A stretch of 64,000 nt of DNA, from NCBI GenBank assembly GCA_947044405.1, contig CAMRHE010000067.1, positions 6,329,501 to 6,393,500 of the forward strand, written 5' to 3'. How positions within the stretch are numbered: position 1 is the first letter of the stretch; each line of letters opens with the position of its first letter. Shown piece after piece: positions 23,328 through 34,416 of this stretch. Under the pieces are notes generated by a model. It made no database searches and was not told the DNA's origin. It saw only the letters and a program-made list of their open reading frames with translations. This DNA comes from Leptodactylus fallax (taxonomy: Eukaryota; Chordata; Amphibia; Anura; Leptodactylidae). A program made the translations under genes and the position numbers.

Positions 23328-24673
23328 TGTTACTGTCAATTTGACATGACTTTGCTTAGGTTTGCCTTAGATAGCTAGAAATTGGCTAGATAGGGTCCAA
23401 GGAGTCTTGCCACTGATTTACATTATACCAAGTTAAACTCAGATTCAGAACAAATTTATTGGGACAAATCTTGGGACCAAACGAAAGCTAAATTTGAGAG
23501 GTTCGCCTAGTCAGGGTTGGGACTATGTATGAGGGAATTTCACCCATAATATTATGTGTGGGCTAGAATGACTTCTCAGTTCAGTTAAACATGAATAGAA
23601 ATTTACAGGTTAAACTATTTCCTCCCCAATCCATTCTTATGCATTCCCTGCTGCTCCTTCCTAAGCTCGGTGTACAGTTCTTCTGAGCCGCTGGTGGGTT
23701 TAGCTGATCAGCATGTGCAAAGGAGCCAAATGTACGTGTATGATCGTGGGCGTCAGAACTCTGTGTGATCAGCCGAGTGCATTCAATTGAGAGGATTATT
23801 TCAGGAAACAAAAGTGTGGGGAAATCACACTTGTTACCTTAAATTGACATTTACATTAAATCAAAAGACATTTTTCTCCAGATTTGTTTGGAACAGGTTA
23901 TGTTTGCCAATTTTCAGGCGCATTATACACCATTGTGCTTTTTAGCAGAGAATGTATTTTTAGTGATAAATTAATGCATTCACTTGCATTCAACCCAGAC
24001 CTCATGTTGTGCACAATCCTCTATTATAGCACAAGTGCCTTAAAATTGTGCAGTGTTCCAGAACGGCGGGCCTTGAAAATTGCCGCTGCTAACTATAAAC
24101 TGAGACCTCAACAGGATCATGAGAACCTGGCATATAAGATGCTTAGAAATGTGGACTGCATTTTCATATGTATGTGGGAGCCAAGAGAGGACTCAAGAAA
24201 TGTGTCCGTAGTAATCACAGCAGACGTCCTCTAAGGCCGCTTTCACATGGAGGTATTTGATGAGCAATTTGCAATAGTATATGTAAACGAAAGTCAAGAG
24301 CGGGCCCAAAAAGCTAAATAGATGCAAATCTTTCTATTATACTTTTCTCAGTTTTTTTTTTAACTCCTGTTTTTGGCTTACAAATACTGAAGAAAAATGC
24401 AGACCATAATACTGAAATGTGAACGTGGTCTAAGATAAGCTGTAGGTGTTTTTTTTTGAAAGAAAGAAAAGTTCTATTTATTGAAACTCATGAATTGATA
24501 TTAAAATATCCAGATAACACTTTCACTACTCTGAAGCTCAAGGTTGAATCATTGGCAGTAGTTATATGGAGGGGTCTAGCTCAATGCTAATAGGGTGGAT
24601 CTAGAGAATAGAGTTTGCTGCAAAACTCAGTATGCTGCTATGTCTCAGGCATATATGTAAGCGATTACAGGTG
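23328..24673. other. No gene seen
   Basis: Unassigned DNA. The 116-codon frame at 23884-24234 shows no family signature and I treat it as chance. Confidence 0.5.
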
Positions 24674-24930
24674 TGGTAAGATTAGACACTGGGTCTTGCA
24701 ACAAGACGGTTATAAGTGCTTCCCCCATTGCCCAATAAAAATCTAACAAAGACTACTTTTGGGTAGTGTACTCTGGGTAAGATTGTTGACTGCTAGACAT
24801 GGTATGATTAGATACTGGATCTTGCTACGAGACGGGTTACAAGTGCATCCCCCATTGCCTGATATAAAGCTAACAAAGACTACTTTTGGGTAGTGTACTC
24901 TTGGTAAGAGTGGTGTTGACTGCTAGACAT
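24674..24930. repeat. Tandem duplication, 126-130 bp, two units
   Basis: TGGTAAGATTAGACACTGGG... (24674-24799) is repeated as TGGTATGATTAGATACTGG... (24800-24930). Both units contain AACAAAGACTACTTTTGGGT and end TTGACTGCTAGACAT. About 10 percent divergence indicates an old duplication. Confidence 0.85.
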
Positions 24931-25647
24931 TCCTCTATGATGCCCTTGACAACATTTTGCTCAGTTAACAAATTTAAAAGGGGGTGCCCCATTGGACTTA
25001 AAGACGTTTGGTCGCTTTGACAGATTGCCCACCATTTAGGCAGTTCTGACCTAGCTGTTAGAAAGTATTAGGAGCAGTGGTTTTGTGAGGCGAATAAGTT
25101 CTGTATGGCTCAGAAAGGCCACCAGTAGAGATCCACTGACAAGTAGAAGAAAATCCCACAGTTTCCTTGTCCACCATCCAGACACAGGTAGCATTTTCAG
25201 CTCAGGCCATTTCCAGGTACATAGCCGAAAGAAATTTGGTGTCAAGGTGCCTATTACATGCCCTGCCACTGACAACCAGCCACTGTCACCTTCATTTGCT
25301 GAGGTGTCTTGAACAAGAAACCTTCATGCCCTCCGTTACAGTACAAGGCTATAGATAGGAGTGTACAGTCATGGGGCACATGCCATATACCCTCTACCAG
25401 CCTATTCGCTTTTCTTTTTGGCATTTCACCAGTTTGCCTTGATCCACCACAATCCGTATCTGATGAAGGTCGCATTGTGTCAACCAAAATGTCACTTCTA
25501 TGTTTTGGATTGTATACCACAATAAATCTTCTTTATGACTACACCTGAAACCTTTGGCATGCCAAGTTCCATTATACAGTGCGCTGAATTCAGAGTTTTG
25601 AAGTGGTATATAGTATGCCCCATCGTAGAGGACATGAAAGGTTCTCT

Positions 25648-25968
25648 TTAAAGGGTGTATTACACAGCCACATCCCAGCAAGGGCATGTGATAATGAATG
25701 AGGAACACATTGATAGGCACTTGTACATAAACTAAATGGGGGAGGAACAATTACCACTGTGATCGTTCCTCCCCTATTTGGCTCCACTGTGTATCGGCAG
25801 TCCTGCCATTATTACGCATGCAATGTGCATGTATCTTTTTTGCATAAAAGAGTGAGTCAGCTGATCGGCAGACCTATTAGACCAGCATATTATTGGGAAT
25901 GAGCATTCCTAAGGGCACTCATTGCTGATAACAGCCCTGAATATCTGGCTGCCTAATAGGGCCCTTAG
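25648..25968. mobile_element. T2-type MITE
   Basis: It starts TTAAAGGGTGTATTACACAG and ends TGGCTGCCTAATAGGGCCCTTA, an imperfect inverse. The centre GGGAGGAACAATTACC / GATCGTTCCTCCCC is also an inverted pair. Short frames over it are artefacts. Confidence 0.6.
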
Positions 25969-26264
25969 AAACCACCAGATTACATGTGTCCTCTACTAAC
26001 TATAGATATCAGTTCACACTAAGGTCTGGGTTACATGATAATCTCTATTCGCGTTGTATCCAGTATTATAACTCATTTAATTAGATGGATGATGAGTACA
26101 GATCAATGAGGCTGGTGGCCAAGGTGCGTTTGGCAGGAACATACAGGGAATATCACCTGCTGCCACCTGGTCTACAAGCAACAAAATGTCATCAAAACTA
26201 TCGCTGCCAATAAAAAAACATTCCCTTATTTCCCTAACTTTTTGCACATTATTAACTGAGGCCA

Positions 26265-26770
26265 AGAGAGACTGAACCTACATGCACATTTTCATTTACT
26301 TTTTCCATGTATGTGTTAAGCCTATTAGAATTCCATCGTTTAGTTTGGGCATTTTGAGCCAAATCTTTGTTACAACCGGATGTTTCATAGAAAATGTAGC
26401 TAATGACCCATTGGCTTGAATAATTTAGTTCATCTCTAATTCTGCGAGTCTCTGTCAGAAATCTTTCAGCTTGCTAATTCCACATCAGCAGCATTACCAT
26501 ACATCATCATTGAACTCATTCCAGTGCCCTAAACATTGGGCTCTACAATGATTCAAGGCAGCGGGGAGAAAAATGATTACAATGATTGTATGCATATCTT
26601 TAATCAAGCATGATAAACAGAGAAAGGCTACTGAAAGGAATACACGGCGCACATACTGGATTTGATGAATTGGATTTATCTTAGCAATGACAGACGTCAG
26701 ATGGAAAGCAATGGAAAAGTTTGTGATCACAATCCAAATAGTAGCCTTTTTAAGTATTGTCATTCTTGAA
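26265..26770. other. Repeat-free block, candidate conserved non-coding DNA
   Basis: About 500 bp of complex, AT-rich sequence with no repeat signature and no long frame, containing ATTA-rich motifs such as TTGCTAATTCCAC and CTTTAATCAAGC. The texture resembles vertebrate regulatory elements, but only an alignment can show conservation. Confidence 0.25.
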
Positions 26771-26772
26771 AG

Positions 26773-26805
<33 letters not shown>

Positions 26806-27012
26806 ATATCAATCAATCAATCTATCTATCTATCATCTATCTATCTATCTATCTATCTAATATCAATCAATCTATCTATCTATCTATCTATCTATCTTTT
26901 TAATATCTACCTATATATCTATCTTTTTAATGTCTATCTATCTGTCTAATATCTATCTATCTATCTATCTATCTACCTATTTAATTTCCATCTACCTAAT
27001 ATATATCTATCG
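26773..27012. repeat. (ATCT)n array with AATC interruptions
   Basis: Long tetranucleotide block interrupted by ATCAATCAATC and TTTTTAATATC segments that recur, indicating local duplication. Confidence 0.95.
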
Positions 27013-27830
27013 AAAAAGAAAAACTAGCCGCACCATCATATAGAAAAGGGTGCATCTGCAAAGATCCAAGCCAAGGACCTATCCACAGTAAAATCCAAAA
27101 AAGTGGCAGTACTCCACAGGTTGGAAAAAAAGGAAAATAGACTTTATCTGTGCAATGTTTCAGCTCTTCCACAGAGTTTTTTCAACCTTAAAAAAGGCAT
27201 GCTGACATTTTTTGGGATTCTGTCTATCTATCTATCTATCTATCTATTTATCTATAGTCCACAAGAGAGCAGAACCAAAGGGTTAAATTGTGTAAAAATG
27301 GGTGCAAATCCCATAGGTCAACAGTTTATTGATCATATAAGAAACTCCAAGAAGACACAGGCAGCACTCCAAAAATGGTGAAAAAATGCAAGGACATTAT
27401 TAGCCCTCAAGTGCAACATTTCAGTTATAGAAACTATAGAACTTTTCTAAACCCTTTCTGCTTGAGAAAGGTTCTACAGGAACTGAACTGTTGCACTTTG
27501 GGACTAAGAAGGTCCTTCCATTTTTTCACCATTTTTGGAGTACTGCCTGTGTCTTCTTGGAGTCATCTATCGTATCTATCTATCTATCTATCTATCTATC
27601 AGCACATTTATTGGCTAATTTTATATTTTTTTTTTCTTTATTGCTTCAAGGGCATTTGATTCGAAGTTCAATAAAAATATAAGTGTATTTATTACAAAAA
27701 TCGATGTTTTGATCAACTAAAACTGGAACATTTTTCAAGAAAGGTCCCATTTTTAGTGGACCAAAAACTTGCTTTTTGTAATAAATCTACGCATTTTTTT
27801 CATTGATATTCTTTTGGAGTGCTGCCTATT

Positions 27831-27877
<47 letters not shown>

Positions 27878-27961
27878 AAAATCGAAAACCAGGCAGCACT
27901 TTAAAAGGGTTCCAGTGGAAAAGCAGGGTACTTTATTCATCCAAGTCCATGCACAATCTAT

Positions 27962-27997
<36 letters not shown>

Positions 27998-28294
27998 TCA
28001 TTCCAGAAAGTCAGAGCAGCTCTGTATAACAACCATTCACAGGTTTGGATACAAGCCTCAAGGATCAGGCAGTGTAGCCTCTTGTAGGTAGATAAAGAAA
28101 TGGGTTGCACTTCTAAAGAATTTCAATTTAAAAATAAGTGGATTTTTTTTCCAAAAAGCAACATTTTGGTGCACTAAAAATTGACCTTTTTCAAGCTTGA
28201 GAAAGGTCCAATTTTTAGTGGACAAAAACGTTGTTTTTTTTGGATTAAATCCACTTATTTTTTAATTGGAATTCTTTTGGAGTGCCGCCTATTT

Positions 28295-28341
<47 letters not shown>

Positions 28342-28357
28342 CTCTATCTATCTATCA
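27013..28357. repeat. Cluster of palindromic elements alternating with (TATC)n arrays
   Basis: TATC arrays at 27223-27256, 27566-27600, 27831-27877, 27955-27998 and 28295-28356 separate non-satellite segments. Hairpins are 27344-27418 with 27490-27563, about 27665-27745 with 27748-27825, and 28098-28195 with 28196-28292. They share motifs: GGCAGCACTCCAAAA at the outer edge, CTAAAAATTGGACC inside and a CTTTCTCAAGCTTGAGAAAG centre. Segment 27013-27222 and 27880-27954 look like half copies. Apparent proteins such as runs of YLSI are translation of the satellite. Confidence 0.8.
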
Positions 28358-28599
28358 CACTTATCCAAATAGTTCCAACCAGAAATTCTACTCTTAAGAA
28401 AGTTTGTCTATTAAGAGTAAGTAATGACATCTTTATCAGTGTGTTTGATGGTACAGGCATTGTGTTGACTCTCTTATTAAAGGAGTGCATTATGGGTTAT
28501 GTTATTCCTTAGCTTTGGGTGCTCACAATTCTCTGACAGTACTCTTCATTTTCAAAAGTTATAGGTGAAAAGTTAACCAAGTTTCTCCTGTCTGTGTCA

Positions 28600-28950
28600 T
28601 ATGTGTACATTTCAATTTGTCTATTTTTGCTCCTGTCTCGAAACAGCCAAATAGGCTGCCCCAATCAACCCTCACAGATAGCTCGGCAGAGTTTGATCTA
28701 GGTCGATATACTGTACCTTTGTCAGAGCAAGCCGCGGGAAGAGCATGGAACAAACAGTCTCCTAATTAAGGAGATTTACAGGCTGATAAGAAAGCTAGTG
28801 TTTGAACCGTCAGATTTCCACAAAGCCTGTAAAGTTATCAGCTCAGTGACACATTGCTGAATAATGTAAAGTTCCTATAAACCCAACCAACGGCTCCCGA
28901 GAACAGACTTTATAAAAGTATTGCACAAGAAACAGTCCATGTATAACTTG
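28600..28950. other. Repeat-free block, candidate conserved non-coding DNA
   Basis: Complex sequence with balanced composition, motifs such as CCTAATTAAGGAG and CAGCTCAGTGACACATTGCTG, and no open frame of note. Conservation is a guess from texture. Confidence 0.25.
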
Positions 28951-29554
28951 CGTCGATTTAGTTAAATCTGAAAAAATAAAATATTAAAATAACTTTCATT
29001 TATTTATTATTCTACACAGAATTTACCATAGTCATTTCCTTGGTTAATTGATGATCTCAGGGGTTCCTTGTAGAAAGAGTCCATCAGGACTGGCTTGTTC
29101 CTGGGTTGACTTTCAAAATAAGAAAAACATTGCTTAAAAGGAATGAGTGACCAGAAATTCTTTAAGGTTAAACATATTTTTCTTTAGAATTTTTGATTTT
29201 TTAAAATTTTTCATGTCACTATCTATATTTTTAAAAAGTATTATATCCTGCAATTCTCACTATGGGCACTAAACCTAATAATAGATTGATACTTGCCAAT
29301 TTTGTAGGGGTTTTCCTTTCAGCAATCACCTCATTTACATCACAGACAAAAGAAGAAGTATTACAATAAAAGATCACACCTTTATAGATAACAACCATAG
29401 TGACCCATCATTGCATCCATTACCGACAAAAGATGACGCTGCAGCCAATCTACCGTCCCTCCCTGGTCAGAGCATGTCTAGAAAACTCTTCCATTGACCT
29501 TAGTGTGTCAGCTCCAGACTATTGCTGTAAAGCATAACACTAAATACTGTTACA

Positions 29555-29720
29555 GAGCTGAGATGAAGTTCAGGCAAGATGGCCGCTCCTATAATCATGT
29601 ACAGAAGATAGAATAAAAAAATACTATCAGGAAATAAAAACAGATTAGAAAAAAATGATATATTTCAAGATCTGTTTTAATAAAAAAAAAAAATAATAAT
29701 TGGATGCATTCCCTTTAAGC
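29555..29720. repeat. Interspersed repeat (GATGGCCGCTCCTATAATCA), copy 1
   Basis: CAAGATGGCCGCTCC...ATAATCATGTACAG, an A-rich middle, and GATGCATTCCCTTTAAG match 46483-46640 (CAAGATGGCTGCCCCC...ATAATCACATACAG ... GATGCATTTCTTTTAAG) in the same orientation. The CCCTTTAA end suggests a T2-type MITE half. Confidence 0.6.
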
Positions 29721-30887
29721 CAGAAGCAATTTGGATTCAAAGTCTAATTGTACATGTGACTATGGTGGCTAATTCTAAGGAATCCATGAAGTGGGAGCAG
29801 AAAGAGAAAGCTGATAATAAAGTAGATCCCCTCCTAAGCTGTGCTATACATGGACATCACCAATTGTGGAGCTTTTTGGTTAGTAACTTAATGTCTATTT
29901 TCTACTTTATTTATAAGTTATATTATATTAAAGTGCATAAAGTGAAGATGTTCAGGGAATTGATAGAAAAATAAAATCAGCAGCTATAAGTCCTTGAGTT
30001 TTTTCTTCAGTGAAGCTAAGATCCTACAGATCACACAAATTTATGTTGAAGATGACTTTACAGATGTTCTGGCTCTTGAGGTTTGTGACCACCATGATTC
30101 TCAGTATCAATTGTATACCAGTACTATTTAGACACTGTATAACTCTTAGTAGTTAACATTTTATGTGGAGGTAATATAGGGTCACTGTATTATTTGAGCA
30201 CATGATGGTAGTATTTCCGTAAGTTTTGTGTAGCATTATTACCTATGCATTCAACAGTAAGATCTTTTTTTGTTTTTCTTAGTATATGGTAGTGGCAGCA
30301 CTGCCTTGCATTATTATTTAAGTATCTCTATGGAAGAGTTATATAAACCCTGCAAAACACTGTTATTTGTATGCCATACTATACAGTTCTTATAATTAGG
30401 TACTATATGGTATGGATTTTGAACACTGAATGGCAGTACATCATAAGCGGGCACCAACAGAAGAAATCAATAGGGAATCACCCAACCGTCCCTGAGGGAC
30501 AACAAATTACCTATTGCTAGACTTTTGTAAACTGGGTGACAGTCTACATAATACCTCTAATGGCAAATATTTCCTTGTGTCGATTTTTAAAAACAAAGAG
30601 AAACAAATGTAGCTGATCAATGGTTGAAATGAATTTCTTAGAACCAAGGCTATGCAGAGAAGATCCAAAGCAAATTGGCTCAGCCGTCATCTGAGCACTT
30701 TGGTCCCCTCATTTCAAAAATTGGTAGTGGTCTCAGCACGCAGACCCCAAACAACTAAAATTAGTCACATGTCAAAAGTTTAATAGGATAGGCAAACTTT
30801 ATTGAAACACCTGAGCAAGGGACCAACATTGCCTGGATTGGTAAGGTCCCAGAGACATTTAGGGTGTATCCTGCCAACTATGAGCGC
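29721..30887. other. No gene seen
   Basis: AT-rich unassigned DNA; the 72-codon frame at 29756 has no recognisable domain. Confidence 0.5.
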
Positions 30888-31601
30888 TTAAAGGGATTGT
30901 GCAGAACTTCGAAAACATGGCTGGATTCTTCTTCTCAGGAAGTGACATTATGTCCGTTGGTCACATGGCCATAGTGCAGCTCAATTCCATTCATATTGGT
31001 GGAGATGTGGCATTGCCATGTGAACAAGGGACATGAGGTCACTGTTAGGAATCTCATTTTAGCTGTTGTTGCTTTAAGGTTACCATACCAACCTGTGAAG
31101 CTTCCGCAGTCTTCAGGCCTCTCCTATGCTTATCCAATTAGCAGCTGAAGAGGGATATTTAAACCCTGTTCCTGCTCATCCAGGTGCCTGCTATTTGGCT
31201 GTACTTAAGCTTCCATATCCTGATCTTTTTTGCTGGAATTCTCTACTGATTTTGGCTTTGACGTTACCTCTGGCAATTCATCTTCCTGGTTTTGTCTTCC
31301 TTGTAAGTCATGTGTTCTGGTTTGACTTCAGATAGTGGAGTATTTATTTCTTATATCAGTTTCTGTGGTGATAATTCAGCACAAGTCCATCTGACTTTGT
31401 GGCTGGTGCTGCTGAAGGCATTTGGGTATCTGGGATTTGTCTCTCAGTGCTGTGTAAGATTTAAACAGCTAGTTCTACTGCTGTCTGTTGTCAGCCAGTT
31501 CCTGCAATTTGTGATATTTGCTCCAGAGATACTATCGTAACAGTCACTTCCTGAGAAGAAGAAAGCAGCCATGTTTTTGAAGTCCTGCCTAGCCTCTTTA
31601 A
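30888..31601. mobile_element. T2-type palindromic MITE split by a solo LTR
   Basis: TTAA at 30888 and 31598-31601 bound inverted arms: TTAAAGGGATTGTGCAGAAC with AAAACATGGCTG and TTCTTCTCAGGAAGTGACAT, and the inverse at 31545-31601. Removing the LTR and one target copy (31043-31547) leaves a 209-bp palindrome with continuous arms, so the LTR arrived later. Confidence 0.8.
31043..31542 (+). mobile_element. Solo LTR, 500 bp, with 5-bp target duplication GTCAC
   Basis: It starts TGTTAGGAATCTC and ends CTATCGTAACA, the TG...CA ends of retroviral-type LTRs with a short TGTTA inverted repeat. GTCAC occurs immediately before (31038-31042) and after (31543-31547). A TATA-like TATTTAAACCC lies at about 31155. 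No internal retrotransposon region is present, so it is the product of LTR-LTR recombination. A diverged relative lies at 41444-41948 on the other strand. Family (Gypsy or ERV) is not decidable from the LTR alone. Confidence 0.85.
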
Positions 31602-31604
31602 CTC

Positions 31605-32200
31605 AAGTTAAAAGTGTTCTCCCATGCAGACTAATGATGGTTTGTAACTAGTTAATCAGTAAAATCAATATAACACCGCCATATCAAATAAAAAATGCAT
31701 TTTCAATTCAACCCCTTTGTTTTTGTTGTTTCGTCCCCAATGAAATTTGTAATAACTCAGATGTCACACGCTACATCACAAATCAAATATCTGTCTTTTC
31801 TCCTCTAAGATAATGACAGGATATTCCACTATGCTTTTTCAATTAAATTTAAGAAATATTCTGTTTTCTCATGAAAGACATTTTTTGCGAACCTAATCTG
31901 CTCCTGTCACAACTGAATAATTTTTGGGAAAGAATTTACAAGATGGTTTACAAATTTGTCAGCATTATTCATACCGTAAAATGATACTGTAACTTTAATA
32001 GCTTTACTTTTTTTCTAAAACTCTGATATTAGATATGGCTGTAGATTTACTTGACTTCCACGATTAAATTAGATCCTCTGCTATTTCATGGACGTCTGAA
32101 AGATAAAGTAATATATACTTACAATTAGCCAACTGCAACCCCAGAGCATATATCTTTATGGACTCCACCCTAAATCTATAAGCCTAATAATACCCCCAAT
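31605..32200. other. No gene seen
   Basis: AT-rich unassigned DNA; part (31700-31900) is repeat-free. Confidence 0.45.
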
Positions 32201-32249
32201 TGAATTGTTGTCTCTCCCGCTCAGGAGGAAAGTGATGAAAAGCTTGGCC

Positions 32250-32710
32250 AGAAGGTCTTTTCAATCCTTCCTCCTCTATCTTGTCCCTCTTTTCTCTCCT
32301 GTTTTTTTTTCCTTTCTTTTCCTTCTCCCCTTTCTTTTTTCTGACCTTTATCACTGTATTATTGTTTACTATATACTTTTTTCTGTTGCTGCTCCTGGAT
32401 ACCCATGTTACATACCCTTGTTTGGAGGATTCCTTCCTTTTACTCTTTCATTAATTTTTTTTATTACTTTGCAAAATTTTAAATAAAAACTGAAAGGAAA
32501 AAGGAATATAATATAATCTAACCTTTTTGTTTTTTTTAATTCTTTGTTTACGTGCTTTCAAAGAAAAATGATAGGTGCGGGAAACATAACATACAAATCT
32601 CAGTGGGGACATTAAAAAAAAAAAAAAAACGGAGAAGGGGGAGAAAAGAGGAGGAGAAGGAGGGAAAGAAGAGAGAGAGAAAAAAAAGAAAAAAAAAGGA
32701 GTGGGGTGGA
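32250..32710. repeat. Pyrimidine tract followed by purine tract
   Basis: 32265-32345 is rich in C and T (TCCTTCCTCCTCTATC, CTTTTCCTTCTCCCC) and 32610-32705 is almost pure A and G (GGGGGAGAAAAGAGGAGGAG). The proteins rich in F/S/L or in K/E/R predicted over them are compositional artefacts. The first may be part of a LINE 3' end, but I cannot show it. Confidence 0.6.
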
Positions 32711-32847
32711 GATGTAGTGGGTGAACCCCCCACCCAAAGTCCTGTGTTTTTTTTCATTCATTTCATTCATAAAAATATATAACTCAACCAGAACTATCTT
32801 ATTTAGTTAATCCGTTCATGTGACGCTCACTCTGACCAGATAATGTA

Positions 32848-34414
32848 CAGTCATGGCCAAAAGTTTTGAGAATGACACAAATATTATATTTTCACATGAT
32901 CTGCTGCCCTCTGGTTTTTATGTGTGTTTGTCAGATGTTTTTATCACATACAGAAATATAATTGCATTCATATTATGAGTAACAGAAGCTTATATTGACA
33001 GTTAGAATGAGTTAATGCAGCAAATCAATAATTGCAGTGTTGACCCTTCTTCTTCAGGACCTCTGCAATTCTCCCTGGCATGCTCTCAATCAACTTCTGG
33101 ACCAAATCCTGACTGATAGCAGTCCATTCTTGCAGAATCAATGCTTTAATTTTGTCTGAATTTGTTGGTTTTTGTTTGTCCACCCGTCTCTTGATGATTG
33201 ACCACAAGTTCTCAATGGGATTAAGATCTGGGGAGTTTCCAGGCCATGGACCCAAAATCTCTATGTTTTGTTCCCTGAGCCATTTAGTTATCACCTTTGC
33301 TTTATGGCAAGGTGCTCCATCATGCTGGAAAAGGCATTGTTGAGCGCCAAACTGCTCTTGGACGGTTGGGAGAAGTTGCTCTTGGAGGACATTTTGGTAC
33401 CATTCTTTATTCATGGCTGTGTTTTTAGGCAAGACTGTGAGAGAGCCGATTCCCTTGGCTGAGAAGCAACCCCACACATGAATGGTTTCAGGATGCTTTA
33501 CAGTTGGCATGAGACAAGACTGGTGGTAGCGCTCACCTCTTCTTCTCCGAATAAGCTGTTTTCCAGATGTTCCAAACAATCGAAAAGGGGATTCATCAGA
33601 GAAAATGACTTTACCCCAGTCCTCAGCAGTCCACTCCCTGTACCTTTTGCAGAATATCAGTCTGTCCCTGATGTTTTTTCTGGAGAGAAGTGGCTTCTTT
33701 GCTGCCCTCCTTGAGACCAGGCCTTGCTCCAAGAGTCTCCGCCTCACAGTGCGTGCAGATGCACTCACACCTGCCTGCTGCCATTCCTCAGCAAGCTCTG
33801 CACTGCTGGTAGCCCGATCCCGCAGCTGAAACACTTTTAAGAGACGGTCCTGCCGCTTGCTGGTCTTTCTTGGGCGCCCTGGAGCCTTTTTGGCACCAAT
33901 GGAACCTCTCTCCTTGAAGTTCTTGATGATGCGATAGATTGTTGACTGAGGTGCAATCTTTCTAGCTGCAATACTCTTCCCAGTTAGACCATTTTTGTGC
34001 AGTGCAATGATGACTGCACGTGTTTCTTTAGAGATAACCATGGTTAACAGAAGAGAAACAATGATGGCAAGCACCAGCCTCCTTTTAAAGTGTCCAGTGG
34101 TGTCATTCTTACTTAATCATGACAGATTGATCTCCAGCCCTGTCCTCATCAACACCCACACCTGTGTTAATGGAGCAATCACTGAAACGATGTTAGGTGG
34201 TCCTTTTAAGGCAGGGCTGCAATGATGTTGAAATGTGTTTTGGGGGATAAAGTTCATTTTCTAGGCAAATATTGACTTTGCAAGTAATTGCTGTTAAGCT
34301 CATCACTCTTTATAACATTCTGGAGTATATGCAAATTGCCATTAGAAAAACTGAAGCAGTAGACTTTGTAAAAATTAATATTTGTATCATTCTTAAAACT
34401 TTTGGCCATGACTG
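32848..34414 (-). mobile_element. Complete Tc1-like transposon, DD35E type
   Basis: The element starts CAGTCATGGCCAAAAGTTTT and ends with its inverse, flanked by TA at 32846-32847 and 34415-34416. The outer 39 bases of the ends pair with two mismatches; similarity fades further in. The length is 1567 bp. The transposase frame inside is uninterrupted. The flanking TA copies and intact gene make this the youngest or least damaged element in the window. Confidence 0.95.
33025..34041 (-). CDS. Tc1-like transposase, DD35E, apparently intact
   Basis: Predicted 338-residue cut-and-paste transposase that would bind the element's terminal repeats and move it into TA sites in the nucleus. I start at ATG 34039-34041 (MVISKETRAVIIALHKNGLT), because Tc1 proteins begin just before the first helix-turn-helix; an upstream ATG at 34074 adds 11 hydrophobic residues that look like leader noise. 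Residues 1-110 are the paired-like DNA-binding domain with GRPR at 55-58. Catalytic residues are Asp139 (FSDESPF), Asp241 (FQHDGAPCH) and Glu277 ([11 protein letters not shown]), with 35 residues between the last two. That spacing fits the DD35E group (named Traveler in the literature, from memory). The C-terminus ends GQHCNY before a TAA-type stop. No frameshift or stop is visible; activity is unknown. Confidence 0.93.
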   Translation of the reverse strand: MVISKETRAVIIALHKNGLTGKSIAARKIAPQSTIYRIIKNFKERGSIGAKKAPGRPRKTSKRQDRLLKVFQLRDRATSSAELAEEWQQAGVSASARTVRRRLLEQGLVSRRAAKKPLLSRKNIRDRLIFCKRYREWTAEDWGKVIFSDESPFRLFGTSGKQLIRRRRGERYHQSCLMPTVKHPETIHVWGCFSAKGIGSLTVLPKNTAMNKEWYQNVLQEQLLPTVQEQFGAQQCLFQHDGAPCHKAKVITKWLREQNIEILGPWPGNSPDLNPIENLWSIIKRRVDKQKPTNSDKIKALILQEWTAISQDLVQKLIESMPGRIAEVLKKKGQHCNY

Positions 34415-34416
34415 TA

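Noticed and set aside
26773..28357. Regular repeat spacing suggesting a CRISPR-like array
   Set aside because: The repeated units are 4-bp satellites and palindromic elements, and the DNA is vertebrate; no direct repeat-spacer pattern.
31126..31540. Conserved-looking frames shared by 31.1-31.5 kb and 41.4-41.75 kb
   Set aside because: At first they looked like a duplicated gene, but the DNA ends TG...CA with a 5-bp duplication identify LTRs; similarity continues outside the frames and between stops.
32205..32782. Phe/Leu-rich and Lys/Glu-rich frames
   Set aside because: Translation of pyrimidine and purine tracts; no domain.
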